NCBI GenBank assembly: GCA_947044405.1
Contig: CAMRHE010000169.1
Span: 3,720,501-3,784,500, forward strand
Direction: 5' to 3'
From: Leptodactylus fallax
Lineage: Eukaryota; Chordata; Amphibia; Anura; Leptodactylidae
DNA: 64,000 nucleotides
A model generated the notes under the pieces. The model made no database searches and was not told the origin of the DNA. It saw only the letters and a list, made by a program, of their open reading frames with translations. The position numbers were made by a program, and so were the translations under genes. Positions 58,080 through 64,000 of this stretch are shown here, piece after piece (the first letter of the stretch is position 1; every line of letters starts with the position of its first letter).

Positions 58080-58250
58080 TTTATTTATTTTTCTTACTTA
58101 TATAGCGCCATCATATTCCGCAGCGCTTTACAGACATTGTCAGTCATTCTCCCATATAGGACTCACAATCTACATATGACTGTCAATGTCTGTAAAGCGC
58201 TGCGGAATATGATGGCGCTATACAAGTAAGCAGAATAAATAAATAAATGG
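58080..58250. repeat. Two non-LTR/SINE 3' tails fused head to head
   Basis: TATATAGCGCCATCATATTC CGCAGCGC near 58099 and its mirror GCGCTGCGGAATATGATGGC GCTATACAAG near 58197, each ending in an AATAAATA tail outward. The 3' sequence is the type found at the end of frog CR1/L2-like elements. The result is a ~170-base inverted repeat. Confidence 0.75.
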
Positions 58251-58569
58251 AGCTGATATAACACAGCTTGTGTGCTAAAAAAAAAAGTGATGTACAAGCC
58301 ATTAAAAAAGTAACAATTATTTTGCGCAAGTGAAAATTTTTGCAAAAAAAAAGACTTTGAGTTTTTCACCACTTTTCTGGCCCTGTCATTTTATCATCAT
58401 TTACTTCAGTTTTCTAGTGTTAATGATGCCAGAGATCTACATCAGCAAGGAGCTGGTGTGGAGTTCTGTTTAGGTGCACGGACTCCGGAAGACGCGACTA
58501 ATTTATGTGCGTACCTCATTATAAATTAGGCGCAAAACTCCAGCAGGTGGAAAACATTGTTTTTGATGA

Positions 58570-58740
58570 ATAAGCCGTGACTCCTGTCATGTGGATCGCC
58601 GTGTCGCCTTGTAACTCCTTCACTTATGTTAGTGAATGGAGTCGCATTGCAACCTGAGGGTCCCAATGCGACTCCATTCACTAACGTGTGAAAGAGTCCC
58701 AAGGCGACACAGCGATCTTTGGTTCCATGACGGAAGTTGT
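58570..58740. repeat. Palindromic MITE-like repeat
   Basis: GTTAGTGAATGGAGTCGCAT near 58629 mirrors ATGCGACTCCATTCACTAAC near 58666, with further outer matches (GTGTCGCCTTG / AAGGCGACAC). Confidence 0.75.
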
Positions 58741-58754
58741 AGTGTAGCCATAGC

Positions 58755-58960
58755 CTTATGCTAGGTTCACATCTGCGGCAAGCTCTCTGTCATACAGGTC
58801 CGCCACGGGACCCGAATGACTGAGAGGCGGACTGTTAACATGGCGGTTACACACAGACACCGGCAGACCCCATTATAATGAGGTCCGCCGGTGTCCGCCA
58901 TATTCAAACTGAAAGTGACGGACAGAAAAGTCCTCAGCGGTTTCTGCAACTTAGGTATTG
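58755..58960. repeat. MITE of the GGCTAGGTTCACATCTGCG family, partial copy 3
   Basis: ATGCTAGGTTCACATCTGCG at the left, then paired GGTCCGCC / CCCCATTATAATGAGGTCCG motifs. No right terminus. Confidence 0.6.
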
Positions 58961-59004
58961 TCATGCTGGAGCCCTAGAGCAGGCACCAGCATAATAGTAC
59001 AATG

Positions 59005-59330
59005 GAATATTCGTTTTGGGGGGGACTACAACTCTCAACAGATCCAGAGCATCTGGAGCTGCTGGGGGTTGTAGTTCTCAGAGGGGTCAGTGAAGCTGAA
59101 AGATTTGGGGGCAAAATAGGGGGGAAAGTTATTTTGTGTGTGTGGTAACTTGTACTTACCTTCACACTGTTGTTCTGGGCTCCTCTGCTGAATCCTGCCG
59201 CCGCGCACAGCGTTATGACGTCATTGATGCGTGCAGCAATGCGCTGCAATTTGATTGGCTCCAGCAGCTGTCAATCAGGATGCAGGCTTCAGGAGGCGAG
59301 CCCAGGACAAGGTAGGGACAGTCTCCCGCC
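59005..59330. promoter_or_regulatory. GC-rich promoter-like module in the hAT element
   Basis: Two facing ACTACAACTCTCA / GTTGTAGTTCTCAG sites (59024 and 59070) resemble half of the ZNF143 motif. ATGACGTCAT is at 59216, TTGATTGGCT near 59252, TCAATCAGG near 59272, and CAAG|GTAGGG near 59310. No evidence of use. Confidence 0.35.
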
Positions 59331-59379
59331 GCTGCGCTCCGCCGGCAGCGGCCATCTTTATGGTAGTAAAGTCCGGCCC

Positions 59380-59510
59380 CTGACCATTACTAATCCACAT
59401 TTTGTCAATGTAATTGCATTGGTCAGGGGCCTGATCGGGCCCCTGACCATCCAGATCGGGCCCCTGACCAATGCATTTACATTGGTAAAATGTGGACTAA
59501 TAGTCAGGGC
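59380..59510. repeat. Hairpin repeat
   Basis: ACTAATCCACATTTTGTCAATG near 59388 mirrors CATTGGTAAAATGTGGACTAAT near 59482, around GATCGGGCCCCTGACC repeats. Confidence 0.8.
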
Positions 59511-59563
59511 CCACCGGGGGATTCACCGGTTCCCCGGTGGGCCAGTCCGACCCTGTATACTGG

Positions 59564-60022
59564 CATGAAGTAAATTCCCTGTGTATCCTTGATGTGGAAT
59601 GAACAGGTTATATGAGTAGTTTATGCTGTAAATCCATGTGCTTTGTAAACATAGACTGAACAGGTTGCATGTATAGTTTATAGTACAATGAACACATAAA
59701 CTGTTGATTCCATATTTAAGGCGCACATGGAATTTTCTGCATGCCTGTATATGTGAAATATGTGTTGATTCCACTGTAAACTACTCATATATTCTGTTCA
59801 GTCCACATCTACGAAGCACAGGGAATTTACTGCATGCCTGTATATGTGGAATATATGTTGATTCCACTGTAAACTACACATATAACCTGTAAATCTCATG
59901 TCTAAGAAACACAGGTAATTCACAACATGCCTGTATATGTGGAATATATGTTGATTCCACTGTAAACTACACATATAACCTGTTCATTCCACGTATATGA
60001 AGCAGGATTTGCTACATGCCTT
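59564..60022. repeat. ~93-bp satellite array, fragment 3, with orientation switch
   Basis: Units run in plus orientation to about 59700, then in minus orientation. Unit starts TGCATGCCTG at 59738, 59831 and about 59925 give spacings of 93 and 94. Confidence 0.85.
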
Positions 60023-60262
60023 TACACTGATGCTCAAAAGGGTAACAATGTTTTGAACTTTTGGCTTTCCTGCTCCATATCTCACCATCCACTACAGCTT
60101 TGAACATGAGACTACCATCATTTTATAGACAATCATCTCGGCTATCTCATACATAAATTTGATTTGCAACTATTTAGCATATGATTAGTTATGCAGATTC
60201 TTGTCTTGTAACTGCATTATTACTGTTTTGCTCCTAAAAATCTATTTTTTTTTATTATTTTG

Positions 60263-61226
60263 TTAATATTTTATAAATCCACTTTTGGCTTCCAACACTG
60301 CCTGAATCCGATCAGATTCAAGCATGTCTCAACCGAAATCTGATCCCAGGCCTTTTGTACACATGCCCAATGTTGATGCATACTGGTCGCCTCACTTGGG
60401 TACGAATACAGCTATTTCTTCAACTCTACCCACAAGTGTTCAATTGGGTTTAGGTCTGGGGACTGTGGGAGCACCTTCAACACCTCTACTTCATAGTCAT
60501 AGAACCATTTCTAATCTCGATGTACTGTATGCTTCGGGTCGTTGCATTGCTGGAACACTATGTTGTCTTTTTCATATCCATAGTACCTAAGGGCACGAAG
60601 TAACTTATTTTATAGGAAACTAACATATAGCTCAGCACTGAGACCACCATCGATCCTGGTCAAGTATCCAATGTCTTTGGCTATGAAACAACCCCATACC
60701 ATCAGGTTTCCTGCTCCAAACTAGAAAGTTTCTTCAATTTCTCGATCGTTAGCCCCCTTTTTCCCTTGTTTCTTCTTCCAGACCCATTAGCACCCATCAC
60801 AGCCCAGTCTATTGCCTTTAGTCTCATTGCTCCAAATCACCCATTTCCAATCTTCTACTGTCCACTTTCATACTTTTTTGCAAACTCAAACCGACGCTTC
60901 TTATGAGGATGTTGAAGTCAAAGCTTCTTCACCTTTTTTTTGGGCCACCATTACAGACTTGTTGCATGGTGCTTGCATGGATGTCTGTAATCTCACTATA
61001 ACGAAGCATATGAGCCACCTCTACTACCGTGTTTGTCACGCCAGAATTGATAGTTCTTGTGATGAGCCGACTTGTTGCCTCTTGGCTTTTGAATGTATAG
61101 ACGGACTTCATTTTGTATTCTTCCACTGGCACACACATGATGCAGTTTGGCAATTTTCTTGGCCGAGAGACTGCTAGCGATGAGCTGGATGATGCAGTTT
61201 CTGTTTTCTTGGGAAATCTTCTTCAT
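60263..61226 (-). pseudogene. Family D Tc1 transposase pseudogene
   Basis: The start at 61226 (MKKISQENRNCIIQLIASS) and the end DMLESDRIQAVLEAKSGFIKY at 60263 are recognisable, with [13 protein letters not shown] near 60450 and a degraded WSDET equivalent (IWSNETKG) near 60825. Several frameshifts and stops are present. The first DNA-binding helix region spans 61226-61000. Confidence 0.85.
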
Positions 61227-61294
61227 GGATGATCCCTGAGTTGAACAAGTGACCTGTTGTTTGGGAATCAACCTAATAACACACTGAGCTATTT

Positions 61295-61507
61295 GGCCAG
61301 GTTCACATCTGTGTTCGGGCCATGTCCTGCAAGCTGCACTTTTCTCTCCGCATTTTTCGTGCGGAAACCACATGGACCCCATTATAGTCTATGGGGTCCA
61401 CCGGTTTCCTAAGGTAACCACTTTTTTATGCAGATTAGGTTTCCGTTCGGGGTCCACAAGCGGACTCCCCGAACGGAAACCCATGCGCAGATGTGAACCG
61501 GGCCTTA
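61295..61507. repeat. MITE of the GGCTAGGTTCACATCTGCG family, copy 4
   Basis: GGCCAGGTTCACATCTGTG and CGCAGATGTGAACCGGGCC, with the CCCCATTATAGTCTATGGGG centre. Confidence 0.8.
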
Positions 61508-61775
61508 GGGAATGTGAGAACAGGTTGTAATTTGTAGTATACAAGAAGAAAAAGTTTTTCCACCATCAGGAACAAAACAGTAACAATGCAGTTACATGAC
61601 AAGAATCTGCATAACTAATCATATGCTAAATAGTTGCAAATCAAATTTATGTATCAGATAGTCAAAATAATTGTCTAGAAAATGATGATAGTCTCATGTT
61701 CAAAGCTGTAGTGGATGGTGAGATAAGGAGCATGAAAGTCAAAAGTTCTAAACTTTTGACTGTTCCTCAGTGAAT

Positions 61776-61864
61776 ATGTAGAATATGTGTTGATTCCACT
61801 GAAACTACACATATAACCTATTCACTCCACATCTATGGAGCACAGGGAACTTACTTCATGCCTG
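61776..61864 (-). repeat. ~93-bp satellite array, fragment 4
   Basis: One unit between the Tc1 and the LTR (TTGATTCCACTGAAACTACA ... CTTCATGCCTG). Confidence 0.75.
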
Positions 61865-62054
61865 TGTAGGGAACAGCCATTTCTACTAGTATATAATGTA
61901 TCTGGCTTCTTTGCCCCTGCAGTTTGGCTTCAGAGACCCCAGGCATTCAGTGCAAGTTTTGTTTTGTAAATACAGTGAGTCAGACACATGTGAGGCAGAG
62001 TCTGTTGCGGGAGGGATAATACTCATACCCCCCCCCCCCCCAAATAGGGCTACA
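61865..62054 (+). repeat. 5' LTR of a retrotransposon
   Basis: It begins TGTAGGGAACAGCC and ends AATAGGGCTACA, with the TGTAG...CTACA inverted ends expected of LTRs. At 190 bases it is short. The coding region starts 26 bases later. Confidence 0.65.
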
Positions 62055-62055
62055 T

Positions 62056-62073
62056 TTGGAGGCACTGCTGAGA
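62056..62073 (+). promoter_or_regulatory. Candidate primer-binding site
   Basis: TGGAGGCACTGCTGAGAT starts two bases after the LTR, the right place for a tRNA-complementary site; I cannot name the tRNA. Confidence 0.4.
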
Positions 62074-62080
62074 TTTAGAA

Positions 62081-63385
62081 GTGGGAATAGTCATTGATAT
62101 GGAGAAGCGATATAGCTCAGAGGGGAACCTCCCACTAGCTACTACATGGGATTACCGACCTCCTGTTCCTCCCCTGGTTCAGGTAAAGGAAGAACCCCGC
62201 TCAGCCAGTTACCCCCCCAGTATGGCCGTCGCTAGAAGTTCCTCTAGTGACAGTGCTATTAGTACTTTAGCCAAGCTGACTGAAATGTTAGCTCAGGGCC
62301 TGAAGGCCACTCACTACAAGAAACTAAAGGTATTCTCTGGTAATGTCCCAGTACCACAAGGGGAGGAAAACTTTGAGATATGGAAAGAACATACTCTCCA
62401 ATGCCTGAAGGAATGGTCTTGCTCTGAAGAAGGCAAGCGGCAGCGTATCAGTGAAAGTTTACGGTCTCCTGCTGCAGAATTGATCCGCTTGTACAGAGAC
62501 TCTCATGAAGGAGTGAGTGCATTGGACTATATACAAGTACTGTCTGATCACTTTGAGCCATACTATGACCTTGCTCAGATGGTTGCTGATTACCGAATGG
62601 TTCATCAAAAAGAAGGGGAAAATGTCTCTACTTTTATTAACCGTTTACAGCTACTTCTTTCACGTCTGGTGTACCACGCAGCTATATCTACTTCAGAGGT
62701 AGACGCTATGAGAACCAGTCAGTTGGTGAGAGGGTTACAACCTCATCATCCTCTTGCTCAAGTACTCAAGGTCTTACTATCTGATAGAGTCCTTCCATTT
62801 CCTGACTTAATGAAGTTAGTGAAGAAACAAGAAGCTGACATTAGTTTTAGTACCCCTAAGAAAGCGAAAAGCATCTCTAAAGAAGATGTTGTTCCTAATT
62901 CAAACAAGGACAAACCAGCGGAGCGGTCAGAACTTAGACAGTCCGCCACTCCACCCACTGCCACTCAATGGAGGAAGGATGCTAGAACCTGTTATAAATG
63001 TGGTCAGACGGCCATACTGCCAGACAGTGTACGGAGGACAGTGAGGGATTGGGACATCTCTATTCAGAATCAAAGACACCGAAGGAAGGCGGGCCGAGTA
63101 AAGACCAGAGGCGCTATCGCGGGCTCCAGGTCCGTTGTCAAAGTCACTGTCAATGGTCATGCCTCTCCTGCCCTGTTTGATACAGGATCTCAAGTGACCC
63201 TGATTTATCGCTCGTTCTACCAAAAGTATCTGAGGGATATACCTCTTCAGTCTACGGGACAAATGAAATTGTGGGGGCTTAATTCAGGATCATATCCTGT
63301 AGATGGCAGCCTACAAGTAGTTATAGCTGTCCCTGAATTAGAAGATCAGAGTGTCGCTCCCATGAAGATTACGGCTCTTGTCTGA
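62081..63385 (+). pseudogene. PNMA-like Gag and protease of an LTR retrotransposon, with breaks
   Basis: The 434-codon frame has a capsid-like region (about 85-255; FSGNVPVPQGEENFEIW, LSDHFEPYYDLAQMVADYR) of the type shared by PNMA proteins and vertebrate Ty3/Gypsy-like elements. It has a single zinc knuckle beginning C304-x2-C307; one base is missing just after it, so the rest of the knuckle lies in another phase. An aspartic protease site follows (ALFDTGSQ, D367). The frame ends at a TGA (63383-63385) after MKITALV, and the same phase then continues as pol. This is an endogenous element and not a host gene. Confidence 0.82.
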
Positions 63386-64000
63386 TCTGATACAGGGGAT
63401 TCTTGTGCAGCTCCTGTGATACTTGGCACTAATTGTCCCGCAGTGCATTATGCTTTTCAGAAGTTTCTTGGAAGAGATTGGAACCCTGCAGCTCAGCCGG
63501 TGAATATATCTTCTGATCTTAGAGAACTCTGTGATGCCCTGTTTACTGGCTATCGACATGGAATGGTATATCATATCGGTGAGAGAACCGTGGAAGTTCC
63601 TGCCGGCGGGGAGAGCGTTCTGAGAGTAGCCTCCAGCATTGCTCCCGATTTGCTTGAAGGGGGGAGTTATGTCCTTATGGAAACCCCTGAAGAAATGATT
63701 AACCAGAATGGCTGGATGGTGATCCCAGAGAGAAAGGACTGGAGAAATAAAGTGGAGTTATCTACCTGTGTGACAGTGAGGAACTGTTCACCGCATCCGA
63801 TCGTAATTGGACCATACCAGAATGTGGCCCACTGCTACCCTGTGCTTGGAGTAAATCCATACGCTGAAGTGTGCAGGATTCAAATCCGAGATGCAATCCC
63901 TAATCTCAATCTTGACTTGAGTGATCCACATTTACCAGAGGCCTGGAATCAGCGACTGACACAGAAGTTGTCTGAATTATCGGAAGTGTTCTCCATGGAT
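63386..64000 (+). pseudogene. Pol continuation (protease/RT linker), runs off the window
   Basis: Immediately after the TGA the same reading phase stays open for 205 codons to the window edge (SDTGDSCAAPVILGTN..., ending SELSEVFSMD). This resembles the segment between protease and reverse transcriptase of Ty3/Gypsy pol. RT motifs would lie beyond 64000. With no start codon of its own, it depends on readthrough or on the stop being a mutation. Confidence 0.7.

Larger units (their letters stand above)
54874..59555. mobile_element. Composite non-autonomous hAT-type element (4.7 kb)
   Basis: CAGGGTCGGACTGGGGTGCC at the left and GTGGGCCAGTCCGACCCTG at the right. TATACTGG at 54866-54873 is exactly repeated at 59556-59563. 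It carries several nested MITEs, paired LINE tails and a GC-rich promoter-like module, with no transposase. It lies within the satellite array. Confidence 0.92.
60025..61772 (-). mobile_element. Decayed Tc1 transposon (family D)
   Basis: CACTGATGCTCAAAAGGGTA at the left pairs with the complement of ...GACTGTTCCTCAGTG at 61772. The inner parts of the ~220-base inverted repeats match well (CAAATCAAATTTATGTATCA). It lies in the satellite array. A MITE inserted at 61295-61507. Confidence 0.85.

Overview
This window is a transposon-dense stretch of a vertebrate nuclear genome, most likely a frog (anuran). I infer this from the mixture of Tc1/mariner elements with long IR/DR ends, DIRS retrotransposons, hAT-type and TTAA-type MITEs, L2/CR1/Rex1-like and L1-like non-LTR remnants, and an LTR element with a PNMA-like Gag. 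I recognise no host protein-coding exon, no tRNA or rRNA, and nothing bacterial. Almost every open frame of any length belongs to a mobile element or to a repeat array.

Layout, 0-20 kb: an old non-LTR 3' end (140-570); a Tc1 element (1047-2347) sitting in a palindromic core repeat; MITEs; a degenerate ~375-bp periodic region (4.8-6.7 kb); a small hAT element (6999-7488); a decayed Tc1 copy on the minus strand (8111-9700); a hAT MITE (10838-11210); and a nest at 12129-18015. In that nest one Tc1 (family A) was hit first by an apparently intact Tc1 (family B, 12845-14481) and again by a 2.9-kb hAT element carrying four TTAA-type MITEs. A second family A Tc1 follows at 18197-19796.

20-40 kb: an L1-like ORF2 remnant on the minus strand, then several large non-autonomous hAT elements. 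Two of these have clear 8-bp target duplications (21692-24985 and 26281-29381). They are filled with ~30-bp minisatellite arrays and ~300-bp palindromic cores. A partial inverted copy of the first lies at 31550-34192. A jockey-superfamily non-LTR element (35350-38130) and a deleted Tc1 (39338-40023) complete this part.

40-64 kb: a ~93-bp satellite array (fragments at 40025, 54590, 59564 and 61776) that served as a landing site for a Russian-doll nest. An old DIRS element (40657-44003 plus 53071-54030) holds an LTR-like fragment, an unclassified DNA transposon (about 44838-47500), and a second, nearly intact DIRS element on the minus strand (47730-53070). The satellite was further hit by a 4.7-kb hAT composite, a decayed Tc1, and at the right edge a PNMA-gag LTR retrotransposon whose pol runs off the window.

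The most unusual items are (1) the unclassified intron-containing transposase-like gene whose upstream region carries a tight cluster of heat-shock-element half-sites followed by a TATA box, and (2) the recurrence, in at least eleven repeat copies of different families, of a short module with CRE/E-box/CCAAT-like sites ending in a near-consensus 5' splice donor. Two short patches (44590-44830 and 47530-47690) look like homopolymer-noise assembly artefacts and should not be interpreted.
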